DNA from: Acanthococcus lagerstroemiae
Taxonomy: Eukaryota; Arthropoda; Insecta; Hemiptera; Eriococcidae
Length of the DNA: 64,000 nucleotides
Assembly: GCA_031841125.1 (NCBI GenBank)
Contig: CM063106.1
Location: forward strand, 41,288,001 to 41,352,000
Direction of reading: 5' to 3'
Shown here in pieces: positions 13,607 through 25,420 of this stretch (positions within the stretch are counted from its first letter, which is position 1; each line of letters begins with the position of its first letter). A model generated the notes under the pieces. It saw only the letters and a list, made by a program, of their open reading frames with translations. It was not told the DNA's origin and ran no database searches. The translations under genes and the position numbers were made by a program.

Positions 13607-13745
13607 ATAAATTTGGATAAGGTAATTAATCACCACAAAAACAGGGCCGCCTAACTGCTGTTATTGAAACTGTAACATCTGGATAAACATAAATAACATG
13701 AACTGAATCGGTATAAATGCACGTACAAGTAGTAAGTACAATAAG
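13607..13745 (+). promoter_or_regulatory. Promoter of gene A
   Basis: TATAAA lies at 13712-13717, 123 bases before the start codon. The stretch around it (gggccgcctaactgctgtta, ttgaaactgtaacatctgga, gaatcggtataaatgcacgt) is shared with the promoters of A2, B and B2 although the genes differ in their mature tails. This points to a common conserved core promoter. Confidence 0.7.
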
Positions 13746-13834
13746 TCTTACTCAATAAACACTAAACGTAGGTAATAGTTCGTGGTTTCATTTTTCCTAC
13801 TACACTGAACCTCAGATAACTCTACATCAGCAGA

Positions 13835-14777
13835 ATGATGAAGAAAGTATTGAATAGAATCCTGATCGCCGCATTTGTGGTAAGTATATACACATCATAG
13901 CATCATCATTATCATCACCATCAGGTTTCATGTCGGTTACCGGACATAGGCGATTTCTTTTCCTGAGTGACTTTTCCCTCACTTTCGTTGTATAACTCTT
14001 TGAAAAATTTTGTGGCAATTTTCACGATACCTTGGCGCTTGCATACGCTTTCTCCTTGTTCGTTCTTCATGCCCGGCATGAGCTTCTTTCCTTCTGACAT
14101 TTCTTTTCTCACCCTCCTGACCGAACTGCTTTCTTTCAAGATATTTGCTATTTTTCTTGTATCAAACTGGAAGAGTCTTAAAAAGTCCTAAAATAAGCTA
14201 GAAAAGCAAGCGTCTTGAAAAGTAGTGAACCGGTCTGGATAGTCTTAAAAGATTTGAAACCAGTTTAAGAGAGTTTTAAATAAGTAACAGGCATGAAAAA
14301 ATATTTCAGTGAGTTTGAAAAAAAAAACAAAAAACAAATGAATTAAAATCTCATTTTGAGAGTTTTAGAAAAATTTTGAAGCCTCAGATTGTCTTAAACG
14401 AATCCATAAGTACCTCAGCATCTTAAATAGAAGCCTGAGATAGTCTTGAATGAATTTGTAAAGACTTCAGCGTCTTAAATAATTCTCGTAGAAACCTTGA
14501 AGAATCTGAAACGTAGCAAGAATCTTCTCATTATACCTTACATAATATAATCGCTCATCCGGTTTTTTTCTTTTCTTCAGTACCCAACGAAAAATAGACC
14601 TGGAGCATTCACTTGTGCATGCGACAAGCTTCTGTACATAATTTATGTACATTCCAAAAAATACATTTAGTCAATTTATTAATTTTTCTGGCACCTTTTC
14701 AGGTTGCAGCTACTTTGGCTACGATGGGTCAAGCGACGCCAGAATCAGGTCCCAGCCCACCCGGAGCAGGGCACTGA
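13835..14777 (+). CDS. Gene A: secreted plant PIP-like peptide, two exons
   Basis: Exon 1 is 13835-13879 (MMKKVLNRILIAAFV), ending at a gtaagt donor. Exon 2 is 14703-14777 after ttttcag, encoding VAATLATMGQA, then TPESGPSPPGAGH and a stop. The product is 39 residues. The first 26 look like a signal peptide: basic n-region (KK, NR), hydrophobic core split by the phase-0 intron, and cleavage expected after GQA. The 13-residue tail ends exactly in SGPSPPGAGH, which fits the SGPSxxGxGH motif of plant PIP/PIPL phytocytokines. AATAAA at 14952-14957 is a plausible poly(A) signal. What is seen is exons, splice sites and motif. Secretion into a host plant and PIP mimicry are inferred. It could instead be an unrelated Gly/Pro-rich secreted peptide. 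Confidence 0.8.
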
Positions 14778-15289
14778 GACGGCTGAGTTTTCAAGTTCAC
14801 ACTCGCACCAGTGACTGTTACACATATCTTTCTCTCGCTCAATAACTTCCAGATGCGAAATAATGAATGTTTCGCCGCCAAAATTAGTGTTAGGCAGATA
14901 TATGTACAGTTATCGGTAGAAATGTATCTTGTTTTTCGTTAACTCCATATGAATAAAAGATACATATGACCTTTTCATCATGAAATTATTTCTTAATGGT
15001 GGCATAACAATATAGCAACGTACATGTAGTATAGGGGTTTTTTGGTTGCTGATTTCAAGTAGGTATCGTTTTATATTTTTTACCCGTCGCCCTCTAAAGC
15101 CTTCAAATTCGAAACGAAAGGAAACATTGACTTAGAATACAAAATCAAAGTATTGAAACATTTCTGGATCGCTGATTCCAAATGTTGCATCAAACTTTTG
15201 ATCCGACTCTGATCTCAGCCCTATTAGCCATATTTAAACCCTGTCAAATGGGCCACTCGACTTTGCTGAAACAAAACTGAGCAAAATGA

Positions 15290-15600
15290 TGGTAAATTCC
15301 CCCGCCGTTCCTCCGGAATTAATTGTCGATGATCTTTAATGACAGTAAATTTCCTCGGCGTTTCTTCAGCATTAATTGTCGAAGATCTCCGGAGATCATG
15401 AATTTCCTCAGTGGTCCTTGGAAATTAATGGCCGAAAATCTATGATGATGGTAACTGAGATTCTCGAAAGTTAATTCCCGAGGAACGCTAGAGAAATTTA
15501 CAATCATCGAAGTTCCTCGGCAATTGATCCCGAAAGGAAACCAAAGAAATTTAAGATTTTCGCTATTCAATTCCTGAGGAAAGCGGAAAAGAAATCTACC
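15290..15600. repeat. Degenerate repeat of ggaattaattgtcgaagatc units
   Basis: Units of about 50-70 bases containing a (t/g)aattaatt(g/c)(t/c)cgaagatct phrase and an aatttcctc phrase run in tandem between genes A and B. Part of this array flanks the inserted fragment in the second block (29.6 and 31.3 kb), so it may have served as a recombination site. Confidence 0.5.
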
Positions 15601-15989
15601 ACCACCTTATAGACAAAAATCTGATAAAATTTTGAATAAAATTTTCGGACCAACAAACACGTATTCCGATACACTGTTCAAGTTTTCTCATCTCTCTATA
15701 CATTAAAAAACAAAACTCCTCCTCCCGCATAGCGGAAGATTGAGGACCGCTGATAGAGGGGGAGCAAACGAAGCGCAAAGCAAACCTCAACTAAGGAAAT
15801 TAGACCAAACACTGAGGACTGTGATGGTCGGACAGGCAAGGCCGGCCCGAGCGAAGCGAGTGAGGGCGGGGGGTTGGGCCGCAAAGCGGCCATGGGGCGA
15901 AGCCCCCTAGTAATTATTAACATCTATAGACAATTAGACATTCTTCATTTATATGAACAGAATTTAAATGCCAACGAAATCGAAGATCA

Positions 15990-16135
15990 TAAATTTGAAT
16001 AAGATAAATAGATCACCCCAAAAATAGGGCCGCCTACCTACAGTTATTGAAACTATAACATCTGGATAAACATAAAAAACATGAACTGAATCGGTATAAA
16101 TGCACGTACATAGGTACAATAAGTCTTACTCAATA
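15990..16135 (+). promoter_or_regulatory. Promoter of gene B
   Basis: TATAAA is at 16095-16100, 110 bases before the start codon. It lies in the same conserved context as gene A (gggccgcctacctacagtta, then ttgaaactataacatctgga). Confidence 0.7.
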
Positions 16136-16204
16136 CACAATAAACATAGTAGTGGTTTCATTTTACGTACTACACTAAACCTCAGATAACTCTACATCAG
16201 CAGA

Positions 16205-17271
16205 ATGATGAAGAAAGTATTCAATAGAATCCTGATCGCCACATTCGTGGTAAGTATACACATCATCAGCATCAGGTACTGTGTCGGTTGTCGGATGTAG
16301 ACGATTGCTTTTCCTGACGCTCGACTTCCGATTTTCCTAGACAGGGTTAGTCGACCCTGGGCAAAATTACTCGGAGTAGTTTGCCATTGTTTTCCCAATG
16401 GTTTATTGCATTAGAGATTTTCTTTCTCGGTGCCGTAGAGTGTGTAGATGCAATTCGTATACTAGCCACGTGTTTTACGACATTGAGTAAGCTTTTCACG
16501 ACGTGCACAGGCACAGTACCAATCTTTCTGATCTGGTAGTTACACGTCCTGGGATTGTTAGGCTTTGTTCGTCCAAACTGGCGGGGTTACAGGGCGCGCT
16601 ATCTTTCCGTCTCGATTTATATTATGGTCGCTCTGTTCATTAAGATTTTAGTGAGGGTAGTCGAATATCACCAACTTTCCCCCTCTATGTATATTAACTT
16701 GAATTTGTGTAGACTTATGTTGTTGTACTTTCGAATTTTTTATCTCTAAAAATTGTGAGTAAGCGAAATTTTTCGTACTTGAAGTACAGTCACTCTCAAG
16801 GGACAAAAGCCAATTTCAATTTTAAGAATGTTAAAGACGTAGTTACATTACACTGGCCATGGGAGACGAAACTTGACTTTCAGTTTGGGGGGGGGGGGTG
16901 GAGAAGAAAAGTTTGCAGACAAATATTTTTTTAACCAAAAATTCGCCAACAAAATTTGTAAAAAATGAAAATTTGCCGATTTCTTAATCAGAAACTTTTA
17001 ATAGAAAAATAATAATAAACAAACAAACGTTCTTAAAAAATGAAGAATTCAAATGAACAGTTTCAAAATTTGTTGGCTGCCAAATTACTGTAGGAAGGGT
17101 TTTCAACCTAAGCCCCCAATAGTTTCGTCCCTGTTGGCCATCCACGTCATCTAAAGAAACCGACTCAGTGACTTTGATAATTTGTTTTAGGTTGCAGTCA
17201 CGTTGGCTCTTACTGATAATGTGCAGACACCAGCTGCTGGCGGACCTGCCCCAGAAGCTGGCAACAAATAA
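16205..17271 (+). CDS. Gene B: secreted peptide of the PIP-like family, diverged tail
   Basis: Exon 1 is 16205-16249 (MMKKVFNRILIATFV) with donor gtaagt. Exon 2 is 17191-17271 after tttgttttag, encoding VAVTLALTDNVQT, then PAAGGPAPEAGNK and a stop. The product is 41 residues. Signal-peptide layout and phase-0 intron match gene A. The tail keeps the spacing of the motif but reads GGPAPEAGNK, so the SGPS serine and the terminal GH of the PIP motif are replaced. VQT is a weaker cleavage site than the VQA of B2. AATAAA lies at 17352-17357. The downstream 3' flank (17.3-18.3 kb) is a repeated unit that also follows the other B-type genes. Gene structure is well supported; whether this variant is still a PIP mimic is uncertain. 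Confidence 0.8.
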
Positions 17272-17359
17272 AGGCGCCACTTACTCATGGAGTATTCCCT
17301 CAGTGCCAGGGATGATTACACTTATAATTCTTTAGCATATGAGCTTCCTAAAATAAAAT

Positions 17360-18270
17360 CATACGTGTTGCATCACCATGATCCGAAACCTACTAAAAAC
17401 AGTACATATCATGTGTATCTTGCTATTAGTAGGAACTGTCATTTCACTTGACTTCGTGTTAATAAATTACGTGAACACCATCCTGAATGTCTTTTTACTG
17501 CGGATAACGTTTATAGCTATAATATTCAAACATTGCTTCCTCAGATTTTGTACAGTGCAAAATGAAATTACACCGTTGCTAACTTATCAATCCTAATAAT
17601 TTGATCAGTGCCTATCTTTGTCCCGTGAACTATGTGTAGGTAGGTAACAAAATAAGAGCAGTGTGGTATTATCACCGCTTCGCACCCTTTCCAGTCACAT
17701 GTCACATAACATTTTGTTAACGTGTTATAAGGATTGCCTGCAGTGGCGGCAAGTATGGTGTGGTGGTCACAAGCTGGAGCACTACATTTTCAACTGCGTT
17801 TTTATAGTGTTTTTCCAAACTACTCTCTTCCAAAATATATGACTTCCAGAATCTTTATAATGTTGGTTGAATCTACACTTTTTCTTCTGCTCAGTATCGC
17901 GAAGCCAGAGTTTCTAAGCGCATGAGGAGAGGCACATTGAAATTTCAAAATTTGGCAAAGGAAAATAAAACTTTTTCAACATGTAACTTTTAGTAAGTAG
18001 TTTTTTTCACACCTGTCCTGATTTATCGGTATAGTTAGAATTTAACCATTGTAAGGCTAGAAGCACAGAATGATACGAACTCAAACTTTTTTTTTTTTTC
18101 TAACAATGGTTTAAAGCAACATCTGAACGCGAGAGTACAAATTAGAGAAAAATTTCAAAATGAACAACAAGCTGAAAAACATATTGCCAAGTGCCAACTT
18201 ATCACTGTCACATTGAATAATAAATTTGTTTTCAACTACAGAATGGCTCATAAATCCTGTAACCCAAAAA
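17360..18270. repeat. 3'-flank repeat unit shared by the B-type genes
   Basis: The phrases atcaccatgatccgaaacct, gttaataaattacgtgaaca, and cagtggcggcaagtatggtg recur in the same order at 36.1-37.0 kb. Partial versions lie at 29.65-31.28, 38.4-39.4, 44.5-44.7, 48.8-49.2 and 53.5-53.7 kb. Small open frames here are conserved only because the DNA is duplicated. The unit marks how far each gene duplication extended. Confidence 0.75.
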
Positions 18271-18275
18271 TGTCC

Positions 18276-18352
18276 TGCGTTGAAACGCCGATAGGTAGCG
18301 TTCGTGGGCCGTACGAATTTTAGTCTCAGTTACTTAACGACAGCCTATGTAA
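18276..18352 (+). mobile_element. Solo end of the mariner-derived palindromic element
   Basis: The sequence from cgttgaaacgccgataggta to cagcctatgta matches the right end of the element at 59867-60814, including its terminal repeat. It is directly followed by a hAT remnant, and the same junction occurs again at 42346-42430, so the two remnants were duplicated together. Confidence 0.7.
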
Positions 18353-18445
18353 GATAACAAAAACAATAGGTACAATAATTTATTATTGTTAGTTTTTAAC
18401 AATTGTGAAGTGTGAAGATACATATAGATTATTTCATTTTGAAAA

Positions 18446-19428
18446 ATCATGACCGAGATAATTCACTTTTTTACCTGCGTCAAAACGGGTAACATGCTCA
18501 CGCATAACAGGATCAAATTTTGCCACAAGGAAGCAAAGATCAATGAAATTTCCTCTATTTTCAACTAATATGTGTAAATTTTCGCGATGACCACGCAAAA
18601 TGGTACTCGTAAATTATGAGAGGCCAAGTACTCAATAATTGTTATTAGTCTTTCTATAACTTGCCGCCAATAATGTTTTTTGTTCATTAGCTCCTTTTTC
18701 TGATGGTCATCCATCATTTTATTGAGTTCAAGCCTCTAATTCAAGGGTGGTCTGACTGGCCGAGTGGATAGCACGCTTGTCTCGGAATACGAAGGTCCCG
18801 GGTTCGAGCCCACATAGCAACTCGCTACATATCGATCTATGGCGGGTTTCAGAAAGAAGAGGGATGAGTAAGCAGCCCTAACAGCCTCCCCGACGTTCCT
18901 GAGGTAGTGCTCGAAAAAGAGGTCGTTAAGGCTCTTCCACACTCTTCTCTAATTCAAGCCAAATCTAACATACAAAGACGATGACTGGACGAATTTTCAT
19001 GATCCTTTAATCTCTGAGCTATATTTTGCCAATCAGCAATTTCATCAGTCTTATCCAAACCAGAAGAAGTATTCTTTGAGAAAATTCTAAAAGCAAAACA
19101 TAGAACACTGTCCCGTTTTTGGAATAAATTAATCGCAACGTCGATGTTGCATTTCACCATTAGGCAATTTTCTATTGTAATAATGATTAGAAAAATGCTT
19201 ATTATCATCGTTCACGGGGTAGTTTTCCATGTGCACCTACTGCGGACCAAATCGAACGAGTTCACTTACATACTTCGGATTTTTAATGTTCCAATCTGCT
19301 GGATCGGATAAATCTAAAATAATGGAAGGTGAGGCAGGGCGGTATTCATTGGGAGAATCAGGACCTGGATCACTTTCGATTGAACTTAGATTCACTAAAA
19401 TCCGAAGTTGGAGACATGTGTTCGTCAT
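18446..19428 (-). pseudogene. hAT-type (ZMYM-like) transposase remnant split by a SINE
   Basis: On the minus strand, fragments read in order: DPADWNIKNPKYVSELVRFG, then FRIFSKNTSSGLDKTDEIAD followed by WQNIAQRLKDHENSSSHRLC, then ELMNKKHYWRQVIERLITII followed by EYLASHNL, then NRGNFIDL and LVAKFDPVMREHVTRF. This is the N-terminal half of the TTF-type zinc-finger / DUF4371 transposase family. Frame changes and stops show it is dead. A SINE (18746-18946) sits inside the coding region. A second copy of the C-proximal part lies at 42504-42773. Confidence 0.75.
18746..18946 (+). mobile_element. tRNA-derived SINE with 12-base target duplication
   Basis: The left part carries an A-box-like tggccgagtgg and a B-box ggttcgagccc at tRNA spacing, resembling a serine-type tRNA head. 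The remainder (ccctaacagcctccccgacg and on) is not tRNA-like and recurs in diverged form at 62750-62840. The 12 bases ctctaattcaag flank both sides (18734-18745 and 18947-18958), a target-site duplication expected from LINE-driven insertion. The host site is a hAT transposase remnant. There is no A tail, which is unusual for many SINEs. Confidence 0.8.
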
Positions 19429-19429
19429 C

Positions 19430-22400
19430 CACAGGGTCAGAGTCTGTTTCTAGATTCGAAACTTGAGTTCTACAGTAAACGTATCTAAATTTGTACATTC
19501 AGAAGAGGATGGCTATGATGATGGTGTACGAACGAGTAGGTGGATCATTAGCTGTAGAAGATGCTGATTCTGGTTCAGGTGATGCTGCAGTTGGATAATT
19601 AACGACAGGAAGGGTGTACTTTAATATCGATCCCTGCGAATTGCGAATGCAAAGAAGAACAATAAAGAAAAGGTGAAAAGCTGAAGAAAGAGTCTGAGGG
19701 AAGACGAGAGAAATAGAGGATACAAAATAATCGCATCAGAGATCAGACATAAACACTATATGCAAGAAAAAAAGGTCAAGCACTCAAGAATAAGAGAAAA
19801 CAAAAAATTGTAGAATCCAATCAGTCGCGAACGAAGCAAGGAAATTTTTTCGCATTTTTTGCCTTGCAAAAAAAATATGGGTGTCTTGACTTTTTTTTTC
19901 TTTTTTTTTAGACTAGTAGACAACCACTTGCTACTCGTCACATGTACCAAGACGAGAAGGTGAGGGATGAAAGAAGAAAAAGCGCACTCCGGTTGTGGGC
20001 TACCCGAATTTCAGGTTAACGCCGAGTGAGTGTTGCCTCGGTCAGTAGGGTGCCCCACAGTGGCACTGGCAGGACAGGCGAATCTGAAACAAGGATAGAC
20101 GAAATAGGGATCCGGACCCGCCGCAAAGTGTTCCCGCGATAATCGAAATAGTAGTTTCCACGGCCGGGGCGCAGTGCCCGGGAAGTACACTTTCACATGC
20201 GTACATGGCCATACACTACACCAAGAGAACCACATACTACGCCCACAATAATTCAAGCAGCATCGGCTCAGCCAGAAAATAAATTTCATGAAAACTGGCG
20301 GCTCTGCTCTAGTTCCCACGTCATGGAAAAATGAGATAATTGCATATTAAATGGAAATTTCCGAATAAAACTAATACCCGATGAAATTAAATTGACAAAT
20401 AAGAACCTGCGTCAGCACCAACATCTGCATACTGCCAACTAGGAGATCAAAATTTTCCTTAATGGCTAATAAATTCTGTAACGAGCAAATTTTTCCTAAA
20501 TAACTAATAAATCCTGTAACTTAATCATCGATCTGCGATTGTGTCAGCTTTATTTTCCTAGGTACTGGGTTTACTGCAGGAGTTCTCGAACGTTTTTTTC
20601 GAAAGTTAAATAATGATAATTTAAAAAATTATATGAATTTAAATTGCATTCGTGGCCTGGAATGTTGGGGAAAAGTGGGGACAATCGATAAGAAAGAAGG
20701 AAAAATGGGTCACTAGTAAGCAAAACGGGTGAAAATAATTGGAAATTGAGGAAAAAAGTTTGGAAAAAAAATTTATCCCGATCTCAATAACAGGATAGAC
20801 TGGATCTTCTTTCCTCTCTTTGGCACATCGATGGCCAAAGTGCAGTCAGGCTGTGGTCGTGTGCCGAGGAATGTAATGGGAAATGAGAACAAAAAAACGA
20901 AGAAGGTAATTATAAGACTGCGGAATCAAGTGCTAATTCGCAAGTAACCACTGTTAATTCTACTTCATTTGACAACCCCAATATTTTTCATTGTATTTCG
21001 TGATACGACATGGTATACTACGCAAAAGGCCAATAACCGACCTGTAGTGGGAGAGGGGCTCATGATGGGTTGAGTCGTACCAAAATAATGCTAAAATTTC
21101 TTTTGCTAGTGTAATTTTTCAGTTACTGTGCGGGGGAAGAGAGAGGAAGAGGATTTCAGAGGATTTTGGGAGACTAAGCCCCAAGCCTCCCCTGTTTCAA
21201 TTTGAACTGCATTAATGTACCTATTCATAGGTATCCACTTCGTTGAAACAGAATAGACGAGTAACAGACACAGGTACGTACCACCGAAGAGTTTCTCCTG
21301 GAGGGGGGAAGGGGCGGGAAAAAATGGTGAAAGTCCCAACTGACTGAACTCAAAATTCCCAAACATCACAGCAAAAAAACTTTTGACTTGTTAGATTTAT
21401 CCAACTTCGCAACTCATTTCCCAAGTATCAAAGCAAAAAAAAAACCTTTTGACTCGGATTTTCCCTACTGTCGAGTGAAAAATTCTTATGGGGGGGGGGG
21501 GTTACCAACCCTGAATAGACATGGCCAACAAAACAGTCAGGGTAAGCGGTACTTACCTTGCTTGCCTGGAATATACGCCACTGAACGTTACAAAATTGGA
21601 TTAAATGGTTTATACTATAAAAAGCCCTCTTCCAATGCATTTCACGATAGAGTGAGGCAATCTGTAACAGAAGTATGGCAAATTGGAATGGAGCCCCCCT
21701 GCAGAATGTACAAATGTACGTTCATTCCATTTTTGCAAATTCCATTATCATTCGGTAATATTGTGCAAAAGGAGCATTTTGTGCTTTCATGATACACGTA
21801 CTTCAGCAAACAGTTGGTAAAATTGCGCCTCCTCATTCGCGCATCACAAATATCTCGAGGAGCCATTGCTTTGTCATAGGAACCATTCGATTACATAAAT
21901 ACTAATAAATATTGTTCGATAGCAAATCCGAGATTTCGATGCAAGGGGAGGGAGATTCAGAACAACCTTTTTCACCCAATTGCCGAATAAACTCTTCCTT
22001 CTTACTTTTACGGTAGGCAAATGCGGACATTTTCTAGTTTTGAAACTTGAAGGGGGCTCAGGCTCGACCCATACTCCTCTCCTGGTGAATCCGCTGCTGA
22101 TGTTGACTCTTCTAATCGAGTCTGATTATCGTCCCTCAGGAATCTTCATCAAAGGGGTTATTCTATCTTACATTGAAAACAAGATGACTTTTCAAAAATT
22201 TTTCATGTAGAATTTTTATTAAAAACGTGATTTTTTGATTAAAAATTCAAAAATTCTATATAGCAGAGTGCCATGTGTACACGCTCCTACGAAGTAGACG
22301 AGCACAAGAATGTCTACATTATCTTGTGCTGGTACGTGTTGCCACATTTTCATTTTAATTTTTTTTTTTTTTTTTTGAAAATTCGGAACAAGCGAAATGT

Positions 22401-23650
22401 TTCTTCTTGCGGGTACCGCAGTACAGTCACTCAGAGTTAGCAAAATTCAAGTACGACCATTTCTGGGAAAAGCAGATCTAAGTCGATTAAAGCAACACGA
22501 TTTTTTCCAGTTTTCAATTAAGAGCAATTAAGTTTATCAACTGCAAAATAATTTTGAAAAGTACTTATAAGGATGAATCTTGCCATAAGAGCCAGTGACA
22601 CCAATTTTATAGTTTTCTGAAAATTTAAGTTTTTTTAATCTGGCTTGCTTTTCCCGGGACGGGTCACAAATACATTCCAAATTATGTAAAATCGATTACA
22701 AGTTTTTAATTTTTCAGTCATCATAATCACAGAGGCAGAGGTACAGTGAGATTTCGGTGAGGGGTTGAGCATGGAACAGTTACCCATGCAGGTGATACTA
22801 CTGGTATATCCTTCGAAATTGGCCTTGACATTATCATTGAACAGGGACGAAAATAAGGAGGCGGCTTGTCCCCAAGTCTCCGCCGGAGTTGGGAAATTTT
22901 AGTACGTAGATCTAAAGTTGGAAAATCCAACAAGTTAAACGGTTTTTTTTTTTACAAAAAATTTTATTGATATTTGGGAATTTTGAGTTGAGTTAGTTGG
23001 AGAAAATTTAACAATTTTTGCCCCCCCCCCCCCAGAACAAATTCTTCGCTTTTTCTCTGTCCCTGAATCTATACTCTTTCCAGCGACATTATAAATTATT
23101 TTTCTACAGCTTTATGTTGACTCCAAATAGCACAAAAAATAATGATAGAGGTAGAAGAAGAAAAAATCTGAAACTTTCATCTACCGGGGATGACACATAA
23201 ATCCTGTAACTCAATGAGCAAGAGTTATATTTATCGGCACGCAAAGGAATAATGAACACGCGCAAAAAACGACGGGAAAACACAAACATGTAATTCAAAT
23301 AAACGCGAAAAGAAGAAGTTCACGATAAAAGAAAAGGATGAACAGCTAAAGATGCTATTAAACGCTACGGTTATCATATGAAACGAGGAAACAAATTAAC
23401 TGACATTTCTCGGCACGCGAAACAATAGCACTAAGTAAAATAAGGTTTAAATCGGTAAGGCCATTTTCGCCAGCTCTGGTTGATCTCTCATGCGTTTCTG
23501 GTCGAGAGGAACATTCTTCGCAGCCGCACGTACCACCATCTTTTTCTGCCATACATCAGTGCTCAAGGAGTAATTGCACACAATAATATACTGAGTAGGT
23601 ACTAGGTAGTAGGTACCTAATGAACATTTGTTCCTTGTACTAAAGCCCTC
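19430..23650. other. No recognised gene; intergenic DNA with homopolymer runs
   Basis: No protein family was recognised on either strand. The stretch has A- or T-rich runs (19840-19910, 22360), a G run at 21490-21501, a C run near 23023, and a locally GC-richer patch at 20020-20320. The longest frames (about 134 codons at 21388) have no recognisable motif and use unremarkable codons. Confidence 0.4.
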
Positions 23651-23654
23651 TAGA

Positions 23655-23791
23655 TACGAGTGAAGACATTACGCCATTTTGGCTCTCACTGCGCCCATAG
23701 ACGCCGAATTGACTACACATTACGCTCCGCATAGTCGGATTCGGCATCCACGGGCACAGTGTCAGCCGAAATGGCGTTTTCATCACTTGTA
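23655..23791. mobile_element. 137-base hairpin MITE
   Basis: The left half (tacgagtgaag, acgccattttggctctcact, gcgccc) is an imperfect reverse complement of the right half (cgggcacagtgtcagccgaa, atggcgttttcatcacttgta). This gives a hairpin of about 40-base arms. No target duplication was clear, and there is no coding content. Confidence 0.6.
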
Positions 23792-23924
23792 TTTGAACAG
23801 GCTTTTGCTAGACTGTTATAAGTACAAAACACATTTTTTCAGGAGAGCAAGAAGAAGAGTCCTGCACAAATTGCGAGTGTCTGAGTAGTGTTGGCAGCTT
23901 GAAAAAAATAGCAGTCGGTAGCAG

Positions 23925-24335
23925 CACCGTTTCTATACAGCTTCCTTTAGTTTCAAATTTTTAGGTTGATTATAATGCATTTTGTAGAACTGCACAAAAA
24001 AACAAACAAGTTGTGACTTATAACATTTTGAACAAATAGGTGAAGGGCAAAGTTGTATAATATTATAAGTCCATGAATGAGCAGAGGGCGTGCCTCAGCT
24101 CTGGATGGTGACTGTTCAACGTTGGAATGGACTTATAACATTCTTGCAAAATCCCGACATTGTTCTCTTTCTTTTTCTTTTTTTTTCTGAGTGTTCGCAC
24201 TGGAAATCCACTAGTACCACCGCACTCCATGTAAGAAGTAATTTCTGTTACACCGCTTTACTCAAAATTGCCAAAATTGGACTTATAACACTCTTGCAAA
24301 AGGATGTTCATTTATGGGACTTTACTCGTACATAC
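23925..24335. repeat. Interspersed repeat, copy 1
   Basis: The stretch beginning gcaccgtttctatacagctt and ending gggactttactcgtacatac recurs at about 42785-43140 with an internal deletion there. It contains several ggacttataacatt phrases and a T-rich run. No coding sequence was recognised. Confidence 0.7.
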
Positions 24336-24837
24336 TGATACAATTCACATACTCAAGAGTATTGATGGCTGTCTTATGGTTTTAAAACCAGTTTTCATTC
24401 TTTAGGTTTTCCTTATCTTCTGGAATTTACCGCAGTTTTTATAAGCTTGCAAAAAAAAACAAAAAACAAAACAAAAAAACGTAATAGACACACTAGATCA
24501 CACGGCTCTGGTCGAATTGCGCCGAGCAACAAAAAAGTATAGGGCTAATTGCGTAGGAGATCGAAAAAGGTAATAGGCTGAATTGCGCCGAGCAACAGAA
24601 AAGGTATAGGTCGAATTGCACCGCGAATGATTCATTTTACTGCAAGAACAAGGAAAGTTATACTGAACACTGCAAATTTCTGTAGGATTTTGCCAACTAC
24701 CCACGTCCAATCACGTCAGCCATGCACGTCCATACATAGGGGCGATTTTCGAAAATCATATTACTATTTAAAAAAGGAGATAAAAATTATATAAATATGT
24801 AATTACAGGCCAATAAGTTTGAGTTCAAATTTAGGAA

Positions 24838-25420
24838 AAATGTTTGCCAAAACAATCAAAAACCGCATATATCCACAGTTGGATCAATGCCAATGTGCTA
24901 AACAGTCATTATTCTACCACGGACCAGTTATTCATAACTGGACAACTTATAGAAGAAACAAAGAAATATAATCAACCATTGTACCTATTCGTAGATTTTT
25001 GGAAAGCCCTAAGTCGTCAGAGAATACCAGAGAAACTGATAAGAATCATAGAAGACGTGTATAAAAATGCAGAGAGGAGGGTGTACGTCTGGACAAATCG
25101 GGGCCAAAATTCAAAATAGAAAGAGGAGTTAAACAGGGCGACGCTCTCTCACCCAATCTATTAAATATTTAAAATGGGAATGGGAGGGCATAAAAATCAA
25201 TGGAAAATGGCTTAGTAATCTAAGATTTGCTGACAATGTGGTGCTAATCTCTCAGGACGGCAAGGAATTGGAAAAAATGGCCAACGAACTAGTTGAACAA
25301 TATCGCAAAGTAGGATCAGAAATGAATGCCAACAAAACGGTGCTACTGACAAACGCTAAGCTATGTAAAGGAATCAAGATTGAAAGTGAGCTAATAAAAA
25401 CAGCAGAGTCTGCATAAAGT
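24838..25420 (+). pseudogene. LINE reverse transcriptase fragment, longer copy
   Basis: Translation in shifting frames gives TTDQLFITGQLIEETKKYNQ, LYLFVDFWKALSRQRIPEKL, then IERGVKQGDALSPNLL, then LSNLRFADNVVLISQDGKEL. These are the ordered palm motifs of a non-LTR reverse transcriptase. The catalytic FADD is changed to FADN, and stops and frameshifts interrupt it. Inverted arrays of gaattgcgccgagc units flank it (24510-24630 and 25465-25545, opposite orientation). Confidence 0.75.

Larger units (their letters stand above)
11312..15600. repeat. Segmental duplication, first copy (carries gene A)
   Basis: Nearly the whole stretch recurs from 24340 to about 29650. Shared landmarks are the tcacatactcaagagtattg opening, the LINE fragment, an ATATG microsatellite near 12765-12807, the gene A promoter and both exons. 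Differences include about 810 bases missing here relative to 25096-25905 (near 12062) and about 340 bases missing in the intron (near 14518) relative to 28357-28698. An open frame shared by both copies (12851 and 26688) was not recognised as any known protein. Confidence 0.85.

Noticed and set aside
13835..14777. Family as Pro/Gly-rich antimicrobial peptides or plant CEP/IDA-like peptides
   Set aside because: Tails are much shorter than abaecin-type peptides. CEP and IDA share the general GH or PxxP flavour, but the SGPSxxGxGH pattern fits PIP/PIPL better. Kept only as alternatives.
17378..17596. 72-codon frame with hydrophobic stretches, identical at 36109
   Set aside because: It starts beyond the gene B poly(A) signal in the repeated flank; older copies (38.5, 44.5, 48.8, 53.6 kb) break the frame.
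17734..17925. Conserved 63-codon frame (also at 30738 and 36465)
   Set aside because: Conservation is fully explained by recent DNA duplication, and it is part of the 3' flank with changes not favouring the frame.
18746..18830. Possible serine tRNA gene
   Set aside because: Boxes A and B are present, but the sequence lacks a proper acceptor-stem pairing and is embedded in a 201-base unit with target duplication, so it is a SINE head.
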